A program made the position numbers and the translations under genes. The notes beneath the pieces were generated by a model. It searched no databases. It was not told where the DNA came from and saw only the letters and a list, made by a program, of their open reading frames with translations. 35,132 nucleotides of DNA from an uncultured Clostridia bacterium. GTDB taxonomy: Bacteria > Bacillota_A > Clostridia > Oscillospirales > Oscillospiraceae. The DNA lies in assembly GCA_949289625.1 (NCBI GenBank), contig CASEPH010000322.1, forward strand, positions 1-35,132. The letters are read 5' to 3'. This document shows positions 9,331 through 16,706 of this stretch, in pieces. Numbering within the stretch: position 1 is the first letter of the stretch; each line of letters starts with the position of its first letter.

Positions 9331-9716
9331 GATTTCAGGGCGACATTATCATCACCGACCCTGCCTATGTGGCAAAGGATGCCGAGGACTGGCGGGCCAG
9401 TGCATATGGAGACAACATGGAGGCCCTGGGTATCCAAACCTATCTGATTGCTGAGGTGATCGAAGGCGAAGAGGACCTGGCAGCCTATGACAGCCAAAAC
9501 GGGGCGTCCCTTGGCACATTTGTGACGGATTCCGGCGTGGTGGGTGTCTTTCTGCTAAAGGAGATCCTGGAGTATGATCCGGATTTTGACGAGCATACGG
9601 TCTGTCCGGAAAATGCGCTGTGGATTCCAAACTTTGACGGAGAGATCAAGGTCACCGGAGCCGATGGGGATCAGCATTTTGTTGGGGCTGGAAGCCACTG
9701 CTTTGAAACCCGATGA
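9327..9716 (+). CDS. Hypothetical protein, ITDPAYV type
   Basis: A 129-residue soluble, acidic protein that I do not recognise by function. It begins with a RFQGDIIITDPAYV segment and has a central GTFVTDSGVVGVFLLKEIL stretch that suggests a compact beta-rich fold. There is no signal peptide, no membrane segment and no obvious catalytic motif. The start is a GTG at 9327 with AAGGAGG 7 bases upstream. The GTGA overlaps the stop of the oxidoreductase gene, which implies translational coupling and a shared transcript with cysE-cysS. An intrinsic terminator follows within 30 bases, so it is the last gene of the operon. Confidence 0.75.
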   Translation: MRFQGDIIITDPAYVAKDAEDWRASAYGDNMEALGIQTYLIAEVIEGEEDLAAYDSQNGASLGTFVTDSGVVGVFLLKEILEYDPDFDEHTVCPENALWIPNFDGEIKVTGADGDQHFVGAGSHCFETR

Positions 9717-9744
9717 AGGGTGAAGCCTTGCAAAATAGAAAGTA

Positions 9745-9784
9745 CGGACAGGAAACCGGCGATGGCCGGAGTCCTGTCCGTTTT
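9745..9784 (+). terminator. Intrinsic terminator of the cysE operon
   Basis: A 9-bp outer stem (9745-9753 with 9772-9780), an inner 5-bp stem (9756-9760 with 9765-9769) and TTTT after it. It also lies at the 3' end of the convergent gene on the minus strand and may serve both. Confidence 0.8.
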
Positions 9785-9800
9785 GCACTGAGAAAAGATC

Positions 9801-10487
9801 TTAGGGGTTCTTGGGTGCAGGGGTGGTTTTTACAAACATCAGACAAAAACTGACGAACAGCAGGATACAGGAAATCCAAATGGTTTTCCGCCCCAAAAGG
9901 GGAACAAAAAGACCACCAATTCCAGCGCCCAGGGCAAACAGAAAAATGATTCCAAAATATCTGGCCGCTTTTCCCAGCAGATGCCGGTCACCGGTATGTC
10001 GTTCCGCCAGCAGGGATTCCACACCGCTGCGCAGATTGCCGATACACATGGTACTGGCAAAGGCATAGCCATTGACCTTGCGAAATGCCTGGACCTGCAT
10101 GGCGCAGGAGAAGGAGACCATGGCGTTGGCCAACAGGTCCATGGAAGAGGGCAGAAATCCCACGCCGAACAGCAGGGCCATTTCAAACAAGAGAACCAGC
10201 TGCCGCCAGTGCATGGCGTCCGCGGATTGAAACCGCCAGCGGATCTGTTCCGCGGCCACCACGCCCATACCAAAGGCCAGCAGAGGAATCATATAGTGCA
10301 GAGCCCGGGGCCAGTTTCCGGAAAAAACGTTTTGGCTCAGCAGGACAATATTGCCGGTCTGGGCATTTGCAAAGACTTCCCCGCGGGTAATGTAGGTGTA
10401 GGCGTCCTGCAAACCGCCGGAGGCTGATAAAAAGATTGCAGTCAAAAATGCTTCGGACATTTGAATCCGTCGTGCTGCGCCGGACAT
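9801..10487 (-). CDS. YoaK/DUF1275 family membrane protein
   Basis: A 228-residue polytopic membrane protein of the DUF1275 (YoaK) family; the transported or bound substrate is not known. The family signature is clear: the N-terminal FLSASGGLQDAYTYITRGEVFANAQTGNIV, where the conserved G-x2-D and NAQTGNIV motifs lie between the first helices, and the central NGYAFASTMCIGNLRSG. About six hydrophobic helices are present. I placed the start at 10487 because a GGGAGGG ribosome site lies a few bases upstream on the minus strand; the open frame continues to 10697 but that part overlaps the divergent promoter region. It is a single-gene unit with its own promoter, convergent with the cysE operon. Confidence 0.9.
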   Translation of the reverse strand: MSGAARRIQMSEAFLTAIFLSASGGLQDAYTYITRGEVFANAQTGNIVLLSQNVFSGNWPRALHYMIPLLAFGMGVVAAEQIRWRFQSADAMHWRQLVLLFEMALLFGVGFLPSSMDLLANAMVSFSCAMQVQAFRKVNGYAFASTMCIGNLRSGVESLLAERHTGDRHLLGKAARYFGIIFLFALGAGIGGLFVPLLGRKTIWISCILLFVSFCLMFVKTTPAPKNP

Positions 10488-10539
10488 CAAGGTCCCTCCC
10501 TTTTCTTTGTGAGTTGCTTCACAGCTGGAATGCAGAGCT

Positions 10540-10568
10540 ATTATAGCGTGGCATGTGGCTGGTGTAAA
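10540..10568 (-). promoter_or_regulatory. Promoter of the DUF1275 gene
   Basis: On the minus strand, -35 TTTACA (10568-10563) and a perfect -10 TATAAT (10545-10540) with a 17-base spacer, about 50 bases before the chosen start codon. Confidence 0.8.
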
Positions 10569-10622
10569 GGGCCTATGCGGAGGAAAAACCGCCATAGGTA
10601 AGAAAATGCGAATAGAATGGTG

Positions 10623-10651
10623 TTTACACAAAACCTTAGTGGATGTACAAT
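10623..10651 (+). promoter_or_regulatory. Promoter of the alpha/beta hydrolase gene
   Basis: -35 TTTACA (10623-10628) and -10 TACAAT (10646-10651) with a 17-base spacer, 35 bases before the ATG. It is back-to-back with the DUF1275 promoter and shares the same -35 hexamer, with 54 bases between the two -35 boxes. Confidence 0.75.
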
Positions 10652-10686
10652 AAACCCAGACGAAATTTACTGAAAGGGGATTAGAG

Positions 10687-11559
10687 ATGCCGAGCAAAGA
10701 ATTTTGTGCCCGACGGGGCAGCGTGTGGGAACGGACGAATTTTGCAGGAAAGAGCTTGCCGGAACTGAGAGAGGAGATGGAAGCACTGGCGGTCTCTGAG
10801 GTAAGGCACTATGAGGATGTGACCTGGGAGCCCGGGATGTTGGGGCCTCTTTCGGGCAAGTGGGTTCGCCCTAGGGATGCGGCCAAAGGGCTTGTTTACT
10901 ATATCCATGGAGGAGGCTTTACCCTGGGTTCCTCGGGGATTCCGTTGCCGTTTTTGATGGAACTGAGCCATCGCTTGGGTGTTGTCTGTTTTTCTGCCGA
11001 TTATCGGCTTGCACCGGAATACACTTTTCCCGCAGCGCCAGAGGATGCATTTGCGGGATATCGGGAACTACTGGAGCAGGGGTGGCGACCGGAACAAATT
11101 GCAGTTTGTGGAGAATCCGCAGGCGCTACCTTGGCATTGGGAATTCCGTTGATGGCAAAAAAAGAGGGAATTGCAGCGCCAAAGACCGTTGTGGCTATGT
11201 CCCCGGTGACCGATGCCACCTGTTCGGCCAAGGGAACAGTATTGGAAGGGCTGGATGGTACAGACCAAGTGATGAACACATATGCACCTGGCCACGATCG
11301 GGCCGATCCATTGCTTTCCCCTGCCTTGGGAGATTTGGAAGACTATCCACCTGTATTTCTGTCTGCCGGAGGTGCAGAGGTACTGATGGGGGATGCTCTG
11401 CTATTTGCGGATCGGGCGGCAAAAGCTGGTGCGGATGTACGCTTGCATATCGGAAAAGACATGATTCATACATATCCTCTGGACCTTTGGGATTACCCTG
11501 AGGCTATGGAAGCGTTTGAAGAAATTGCAGATTTTTTGAACCGACAGATTTGCCGGTAA
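10687..11559 (+). CDS. Alpha/beta hydrolase, hormone-sensitive-lipase type esterase
   Basis: A 290-residue cytoplasmic esterase or deacylase of the HSL family (family IV). Seen directly: the oxyanion motif HGGGF at residues 74-78, SADYRLAPEYTFPAAPED, the nucleophile elbow GESAG with S144, a likely catalytic Asp in the MGDALLF segment, and the catalytic His in MIHTYP near the C-terminus. Members hydrolyse short acyl esters or acetylated small molecules; the natural substrate is unknown here. The start has an AAGGGGA site 6 bases upstream. It is monocistronic, with its own promoter and a strong hairpin after it. There is no secretion signal. Confidence 0.92.
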   Translation: MPSKEFCARRGSVWERTNFAGKSLPELREEMEALAVSEVRHYEDVTWEPGMLGPLSGKWVRPRDAAKGLVYYIHGGGFTLGSSGIPLPFLMELSHRLGVVCFSADYRLAPEYTFPAAPEDAFAGYRELLEQGWRPEQIAVCGESAGATLALGIPLMAKKEGIAAPKTVVAMSPVTDATCSAKGTVLEGLDGTDQVMNTYAPGHDRADPLLSPALGDLEDYPPVFLSAGGAEVLMGDALLFADRAAKAGADVRLHIGKDMIHTYPLDLWDYPEAMEAFEEIADFLNRQICR

Positions 11560-11572
11560 TATTGCAATATAA

Positions 11573-11604
11573 AGCCCCGCTGGATCAAATAATCCAGCGG
11601 GGCT
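11573..11604. terminator. Hairpin terminator between convergent genes
   Basis: A perfect 13-bp GC-rich stem (11573-11585 with 11592-11604) and a 6-base loop. It lies 13 bases after the hydrolase stop and 7 bases after the end of the minus-strand PepSY gene, so it probably ends both transcripts. T-runs on either side are short. Confidence 0.7.
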
Positions 11605-11611
11605 ACTGTGT

Positions 11612-12562
11612 TTAGCGGTAATCGGTATCCTGCTCGTATTCCAAAATGGTACCGGAAGCTGCATCAATCTTGTAGTCGTACTCTGTGGTACCCTGCCGAA
11701 ATTCGATCTCGTAGAAAGTCTGGCCATCATCATTTTCCAGCTTAGCTTTGGTAAAGTTCACATCGGCCTCTGCCAGCCCGGCATGCTCCAGGGCCAGGGC
11801 CTTGGCCTGCTCTACGGTGATATTCTGTCCGGTGGCGGAGGTTGCACCGCCAGTCGTGTCAAAGCTCTTTTTGCGGATGTCACCGGTAGCGGCGTCGATC
11901 TCATAGTCGTATTCCGTCTGATTAGCGAAAAACTCCAGTTCATAGACCAATGTGCCGTTGTCATAGTCTTGCTTGGTATCGAAGAAGGTGACCGCATCCT
12001 CGGTGATACCGGCGTCAGTCAGTGCAATGTTTTTCGCGGCATCCAGTCCAATATCCCCGGTTTGCGCAGTGGCGGTTGTCTGAGGATCCTGGGATACCGT
12101 TTCAGCAGCCGGTGCGGTGGAGGTTGCAGGGGCTGGGGTGGGGGTGGTGGCATCGGAAACAGCAGGGGACGTGGTGGCCTCAGCAGGAGCGCTGGAGGTC
12201 GCCTCAGCTAGGGTGTCGTTTGCGGGAAGGATCTGGTCATCGTCGATCTCCGCGCTTCTATAGAGGATGGAGTTATCGGAGGCTGCGACCAGGTAGTTAT
12301 ATTCCTTGCCATTGGCGGAGAATTCCACCTCGTATACCATTCTTCCGCCTTCCCATTCCAAATCGGTGGGGGACATCATGGCGGAGGAAGCGTCCACGCC
12401 TGCGTCAGCCAGAGCCGCAGCTTCTGCGGCAGCTTTGTTGGAGGCGCTGTTGCCGATGGCGAAGAAGGTTCCGAACCCAGCTGCCGCCAGAACGATGAGG
12501 ATACAGATGACTGTGAGGACCACCCGAAGGGGGCTAGAGAAGAAAGCTTTTATCTTTTTCAT
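11612..12562 (-). CDS. Membrane-anchored protein with three PepSY domains
   Basis: A 316-residue protein with one N-terminal membrane helix (about residues 14-36) and an outside part. Three PepSY-like units are visible: residues about 40-105 (AAALADAGVDAS...YEVEF...YNYLV), about 175-235 (DAAKNIALTDAGIT...YELEFFANQTEYDYEIDAATG) and about 250-312 (EQAKALALEHAGLA...YEIEFRQGTTEYDYKIDAASG). The first and second are joined by a Thr/Ala/Pro-rich linker of about 60 residues typical of wall-spanning tethers. PepSY domains are linked to inhibition or sensing of proteases and envelope events. It is downstream of a kinase/regulator pair on the same strand with a good AAGGAG site, which suggests it is a target or accessory of that signalling pair. 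Confidence 0.88.
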   Translation of the reverse strand: MKKIKAFFSSPLRVVLTVICILIVLAAAGFGTFFAIGNSASNKAAAEAAALADAGVDASSAMMSPTDLEWEGGRMVYEVEFSANGKEYNYLVAASDNSILYRSAEIDDDQILPANDTLAEATSSAPAEATTSPAVSDATTPTPAPATSTAPAAETVSQDPQTTATAQTGDIGLDAAKNIALTDAGITEDAVTFFDTKQDYDNGTLVYELEFFANQTEYDYEIDAATGDIRKKSFDTTGGATSATGQNITVEQAKALALEHAGLAEADVNFTKAKLENDDGQTFYEIEFRQGTTEYDYKIDAASGTILEYEQDTDYR

Positions 12563-12622
12563 TTGAAATGCTCCTTTCCTTGTGTTGTGTCTTCAGTATA
12601 TCGGGCAAACATGAGAAGAACA

Positions 12623-14029
12623 TTAGAGTGTTTCATTTTTTTCAAAAAAAGTTACGGTGAAGGTGCTGCCTTGATCCAGCTGACTTTCTACGGTGATGGT
12701 TCCGCCGTGAAGCCGGACGATCTCTTGGACCATAGAAAGCCCTAGCCCGGTACCGTTGCCGGTGCGGGAGGCGTCTGCCTGATAAAAACGGCGGAAAATC
12801 TTTTCCTGCTGATCTGGCGCAATGCCAATGCCGTTGTCGGCTACAGACAGGGTGATTCCGGTCTCTGTCTGCTGGAGTGTAACGGAAATCCAACCGCCGG
12901 GTTTTCCGTAGCGGTAAGCGTTGCTGATGAGATTGACCAAGAGACGGGTCAATAGTTCGGTGCTGCCTGTTACTGTGAGGTCAGGCTGAACTTGGCTGGT
13001 CAATGTGATGCCGTTTTCTTGAAGCAGGGCCATATCGTCACAGACAGAGGAAACCAGGGAGGAAAGATCCAGAGGGAGAAACGGTTCCCGAGCGGATTGG
13101 TTTTCCAGTCGGGTGAAATTCAGCATATCCCGAATCAGAGTGGACATCTTTTTCCCTTGCCGGGCAATTACCTCCAGGGCGTCCCGGTATTCCTCCGGCG
13201 TCCGGGGTTCTTCCAGGGTGTATTCGCACTGGGCCATGATTACGCTCATAGGGGTACGCAGCTCGTGGGAGGCGTCAGAGGTGAACTGCTGCTCTGCGGC
13301 AAAACTGGCTTCCAGCCGATCCAGCATGGCGTCAAAGGCGTCGGCCAGCTGATGCAGTTCATCTCCGCCGGGGTCTAAATGAATGCGGCGGTTCAGGTCG
13401 TGTCCCTGACTGATCTGGGCGGCAGCCTGGGAAATCTGCTGGATGGGCCGCAGGGTCCTTCCGGCGATGAGCCAGCCGCCGCCAATGGCCAAAAGCAGCA
13501 GCAGCGGCAATAAAATCAAAGACAGCCGTACTACGGTGGAAAGCTGACCGTCTCCCTGGGTTTGTGCCACAACGCCCCGCAGCCAGAGCCCGTCCAGACT
13601 GTTGCCGGTGAGCATACGGTCGTAGACATAATAGGAGGTTCCATGGGAAGTATAGGTCTGTACCACACTGTCGGAAAATTCCGGGCCGCTGGAGGCAATG
13701 GGGTCCTCGCCGTAGAGCAGGGTGCCGTCTTCCTGAAACAGGGCGGTGGCAATGCCATTAACCCGGTCCAGGTAGTCATCGTCGATCTCCAAATAGCCGT
13801 TTCGGAATTGAAGATAGAGATCCTTGTCGTTGTCCCGACTGGACAGATCCTCCAGGTACTCCACCTCGTCCACATTGTCCTCTACGGTTTCCACCAGCGA
13901 GGCTCGCAGGTTCTTCTGTACCACAGAGCGGCTCACATAAAAGACCACCAAAAAGGTCAGGAGAACGATCACAGCCAGCAGAATGGAGAACCACAGGGTG
14001 ATTTTCAGACGTACAGAACGATTTTTCAT
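12623..14029 (-). CDS. Sensor histidine kinase, HAMP-HisKA-HATPase type
   Basis: A 468-residue membrane kinase. There are two membrane helices (about residues 9-32 and 167-190) around an extracellular sensor of about 135 residues, then HAMP (about 190-245), HisKA with the phospho-acceptor H255 in SHELRTP, and HATPase_c with NLISNAYRYG (N box), DNGIGI (G1), FRRFYQAD (F) and GTGLGLSM (G2). It overlaps the response regulator gene by 4 bases (ATGA on the minus strand), so they form a two-component pair of the OmpR/PhoB class. The signal is unknown; the following PepSY protein hints at envelope or protein-quality sensing. Confidence 0.94.
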   Translation of the reverse strand: MKNRSVRLKITLWFSILLAVIVLLTFLVVFYVSRSVVQKNLRASLVETVEDNVDEVEYLEDLSSRDNDKDLYLQFRNGYLEIDDDYLDRVNGIATALFQEDGTLLYGEDPIASSGPEFSDSVVQTYTSHGTSYYVYDRMLTGNSLDGLWLRGVVAQTQGDGQLSTVVRLSLILLPLLLLLAIGGGWLIAGRTLRPIQQISQAAAQISQGHDLNRRIHLDPGGDELHQLADAFDAMLDRLEASFAAEQQFTSDASHELRTPMSVIMAQCEYTLEEPRTPEEYRDALEVIARQGKKMSTLIRDMLNFTRLENQSAREPFLPLDLSSLVSSVCDDMALLQENGITLTSQVQPDLTVTGSTELLTRLLVNLISNAYRYGKPGGWISVTLQQTETGITLSVADNGIGIAPDQQEKIFRRFYQADASRTGNGTGLGLSMVQEIVRLHGGTITVESQLDQGSTFTVTFFEKNETL

Positions 14030-14700
14030 GGTTCCTCCCGCAGCACATAGCCGGTTCCCCGTATGGTGTGGATCAGTTTTTTGTCGTAACCCTCGTCGAT
14101 TTTTTTCCGCAGATAGCGGATGTAGACGTCCACCACATTGGTGCCCCCGGTGTAGTCAAAGTTCCAGATGTGATTTTCGATTTTTTCTCGAGACAGCACA
14201 ATGCCCCGATTCCGCATCAAATATTCCAGTAGGGCGTATTCCTTGGCGGAGAGGGTGATCTCCTGGCCACCGCGGCTGACCGTATGGGCGGCAAGATCCA
14301 TGGTGAGATCTCCAACGGTCAGGGTGTTGCTGGTCATACCGAAGGGACTGCGGGTCATGGCCCGAAGCCGGGCCATCAGCTCTGCAAAGGAAAAGGGCTT
14401 TACCAGATAGTCGTTGGCGCCGCTGTCCAGGCCGGCAACCCGATCCGCCACGGAATCCCGGGCAGTCAAAAAAAGCACCGGGGTGGCCTTCCCCTGCTGC
14501 CGCAAGAACTGGAGTACGGCAAAGCCGTCGGCCTTGGGCATCATAATGTCCAGAATCACCGCGTCATAATCGGCGGCGGCCAAATGATCCATGGCGGCCT
14601 GGCCGTCAAAGCAGCTATCCACGCTGTAGCCGTCAGATGTGAGCTTTTGCACCAAAATACGATTGAGGTCCTGTTCATCTTCCGCAATCAATACACGCAT
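14026..14700 (-). CDS. OmpR-family response regulator
   Basis: A 224-residue DNA-binding regulator. The receiver domain (residues 1-115) has acidic-pocket residues E8-D9 and phospho-acceptor D51 in VILDIMMPKADG, a Thr in FLTARDS and the conserved Lys in LVKPF. The C-terminal winged helix (about 125-222) has the ALLEYLMRNRG, VVDVYIRYLRKKID and IHTIRGTGYVL segments of PhoB/OmpR proteins. I placed the start at 14700 after a GGAGGTG site; the frame stays open to 14886 but that part covers the promoter. It is the first gene of a regulator-kinase-PepSY operon. Confidence 0.95.
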   Translation of the reverse strand: MRVLIAEDEQDLNRILVQKLTSDGYSVDSCFDGQAAMDHLAAADYDAVILDIMMPKADGFAVLQFLRQQGKATPVLFLTARDSVADRVAGLDSGANDYLVKPFSFAELMARLRAMTRSPFGMTSNTLTVGDLTMDLAAHTVSRGGQEITLSAKEYALLEYLMRNRGIVLSREKIENHIWNFDYTGGTNVVDVYIRYLRKKIDEGYDKKLIHTIRGTGYVLREEP

Positions 14701-14781
14701 AAAAACACCTCCGGAAAAAAGATAAGGGAGAAAGATGAAAACCGGATTAGAAGCAAAGTGCTGGGAATTTTCCGCAGCTTT

Positions 14782-14810
14782 ATTATAATGCCTGTGAAAC
14801 AAAGCCGCAA
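14782..14810 (-). promoter_or_regulatory. Candidate promoter of the two-component operon
   Basis: On the minus strand, a perfect -10 TATAAT (14787-14782) with TTGCGG at -35 (14810-14805), spacing 17. It is about 80 bases before the regulator's start codon. The -35 is a weak match, which would suit an activated promoter. Confidence 0.55.
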
Positions 14811-14846
14811 GTCGTGAAAAACAAAGCATTGTTTCAATTATTTTTA

Positions 14847-14891
14847 AAAGCTTGTGCGGATCTCCAATCAACGGAGATCCGCACAAGCTTT
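14847..14891 (-). terminator. Intrinsic terminator, 19-bp stem
   Basis: A perfect 19-bp stem (14847-14865 with 14873-14891) and 7-base loop. On the minus strand it is followed by TTTTAAAAATAATT. It lies about 50 bases after the minus-strand gene at 14945-15649 and insulates the downstream two-component promoter. Confidence 0.8.
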
Positions 14892-14944
14892 AGGAGGATA
14901 TGCCCGGACCAATGGTCAGCGCATGGGCCTTTCATCGGGGACGA

Positions 14945-15649
14945 TCAATCGTTTTCGCATTTGCTGCCGATCAGATCCGGCGTTTCGTCGGTGACGTGGA
15001 GGGTCATGACAATGGCGTCCTTCTGAATGCTGCCGGTAAAGCGGAACAGCGATCCATTCCCGGTACGGGTCATGATTTCAAAATTCTCGGGGCTGCCGGT
15101 GACCGACAAAAATGGATTTACGTCGCATTTGTCCCCCACTTGGGGCAGCTTTGGCGGCACATCTGGATGGGAGGAAGCTGCCGGAGGACCGCCGCCAGCG
15201 TTCATATGCTGAAGAAATGCCAAGGTTTTTTCGTCCATGAGGCAAAACATTTCGCCGCTGTAGACGCCGTTTTCCTCTGTAATGACAAAATGATTCTCTT
15301 TGACGCCTCCGGGGGAATAGACTCCCACCAGATATTCTCCCGCCAGAGCGTTTGGCGTCCCAGACAGACGCTTTCCCGGCTCTAGGGGAATGGTTTCCTG
15401 CGTGGTCAGGGAGAGTTTCAAAGTACGATCTGCGGCCGTACCGGAGAAGAGAAAACGAACGCGGCCAACCATAGTCTCAAAGGAGATGTGTTCACCGGCG
15501 ATGGTACCGGAGGTAATGGGACAAAGGGTTTCCGGTTGATAGGGATTGGTGATGGAGCCTGTCAAAAGACTGCCGGAGGCAGCGAGAGAGATGCGGCATT
15601 GCCGAATGCCTCCCGGCAGCGGCAATGGTACAATATAGGTTCCGTTCAT
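14945..15649 (-). CDS. Unknown protein with two related beta-rich halves
   Basis: A 234-residue protein without signal peptide or membrane helix; I do not recognise its family. It looks like an internal duplication. GTYIVPLPLPGGIRQCRISL (from residue 3) corresponds to GEYLVGVYSPGGVKENHFVI (from residue 104). The end of each half also matches loosely: a charged or Gly-rich FLFSGTAADRTLKLSL against FRFTGSIQKDAIVMTL. The predicted strands suggest small beta-barrels or sandwiches, possibly ligand-binding. A Pro/Gly-rich loop lies at about residues 150-170. It has a GGAGC-type ribosome site, its own terminator, and is divergent from the flavodoxin-like gene at 15853, so it may belong to that module. 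Confidence 0.7.
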   Translation of the reverse strand: MNGTYIVPLPLPGGIRQCRISLAASGSLLTGSITNPYQPETLCPITSGTIAGEHISFETMVGRVRFLFSGTAADRTLKLSLTTQETIPLEPGKRLSGTPNALAGEYLVGVYSPGGVKENHFVITEENGVYSGEMFCLMDEKTLAFLQHMNAGGGPPAASSHPDVPPKLPQVGDKCDVNPFLSVTGSPENFEIMTRTGNGSLFRFTGSIQKDAIVMTLHVTDETPDLIGSKCEND

Positions 15650-15852
15650 AGCTGTGCTCCTTTCGGTGTTCTGTCATTATTATAAAAAAATATCCCGCCC
15701 ATGGCTTTCAGAAATTCACGATTTGTACTCCAGAAATTGTGCAAGTTTTCCGATGCACAGTTTTTAGAGTGAAAATGCGTGAATCCTTACTACGATCCCA
15801 AGGAAAAAAACGCTATACTTGCAGTAAACCGATCTGTGAAAGGATGATTTTT

Positions 15853-16695
15853 ATGGGAAGAAAAGCGTTGATTCTCTACGTGTCCGTGACAGGAAACACG
15901 GAAAAAATTGCGAAGTGCTTCCAGGAGGCGCTGGAAGAAATGCAATGGAGCGTGGATCTGATCAAGATCACCAACAAGACGAATTTTGTGGAAGAACCAG
16001 TTTTCTTTGACGCATATGACCTGCTATTTATAGGCAGCCCCATTATGGCCGGGCTGCCCTCTACGCTGGTGGGAAAGAATCTGGGCCTTACGGCGTCTAT
16101 GCCGCCGCGGATGTATTCGGATCGACTGATTATGCCTGGACTCAAGCGGCCAGAGAATCCGGACTATGCACCCTATGCGGTGGAATTCTGTACCTATGGG
16201 GGGACCTCCACCGGTCCCAGTGAATGCCTGGCAACCTTGGCCATCGAAAAGCTGTATCTGGAGAACCTCTACATTCAGACCATTGGACAGTTTGCGTGTT
16301 TGGGAACGGAGCTCCATCATGCATCGGTGGACACCATTGCCGACGATCTGAACATCTCGGTGGATCTGGCGTCAGAGCTTCTGGCACGATTCAAGGCGGA
16401 TCCCAAGGCAGAGGAGTTTAAAAAGTATCCGCCGCACATTTTGGGAAAGATCCGGCAGGCTGCCAATATGGGCGAGCAGGGGCCCATCCATGAACCGCCG
16501 GAGATGGCGAAAATGAGTCCGGAGGAAAAGGCGCTGGTGAAGCGGGCAGGCGTTATGCCCCATCAGCGGGAACAGCGGCCCAACGGTGATGATAAGGAAG
16601 CTGCCAAAATCTTTGTCCGGAATCTGGTCAAGGGATATTTCCCCGGTACAGAGGGCCGGCGGGAGTATGGCGGAGAATATATCAGTATCAGCTAA
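15853..16695 (+). CDS. Flavodoxin-like protein with long C-terminal extension
   Basis: A 280-residue cytoplasmic protein whose first 150-180 residues are flavodoxin-like. The FMN phosphate loop SVTGNT is at residues 11-16, followed by YDLLFIGSPIMAG (the 50s/60s loop region) and a VEFCTYGGTSTG segment where the second FMN loop falls. The remaining 100 residues are helical and charged and are not part of a normal flavodoxin. Flavodoxins carry electrons to partner enzymes. The ATG at 15853 has GAAAGGA 9 bases upstream; an ATG at 15844 is possible. The solute-binding protein gene follows 11 bases later, so the two are an operon. A close relative lies at 19670. Confidence 0.85.
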   Translation: MGRKALILYVSVTGNTEKIAKCFQEALEEMQWSVDLIKITNKTNFVEEPVFFDAYDLLFIGSPIMAGLPSTLVGKNLGLTASMPPRMYSDRLIMPGLKRPENPDYAPYAVEFCTYGGTSTGPSECLATLAIEKLYLENLYIQTIGQFACLGTELHHASVDTIADDLNISVDLASELLARFKADPKAEEFKKYPPHILGKIRQAANMGEQGPIHEPPEMAKMSPEEKALVKRAGVMPHQREQRPNGDDKEAAKIFVRNLVKGYFPGTEGRREYGGEYISIS

Positions 16696-16706
16696 AGGAG
16701 GAAGCA

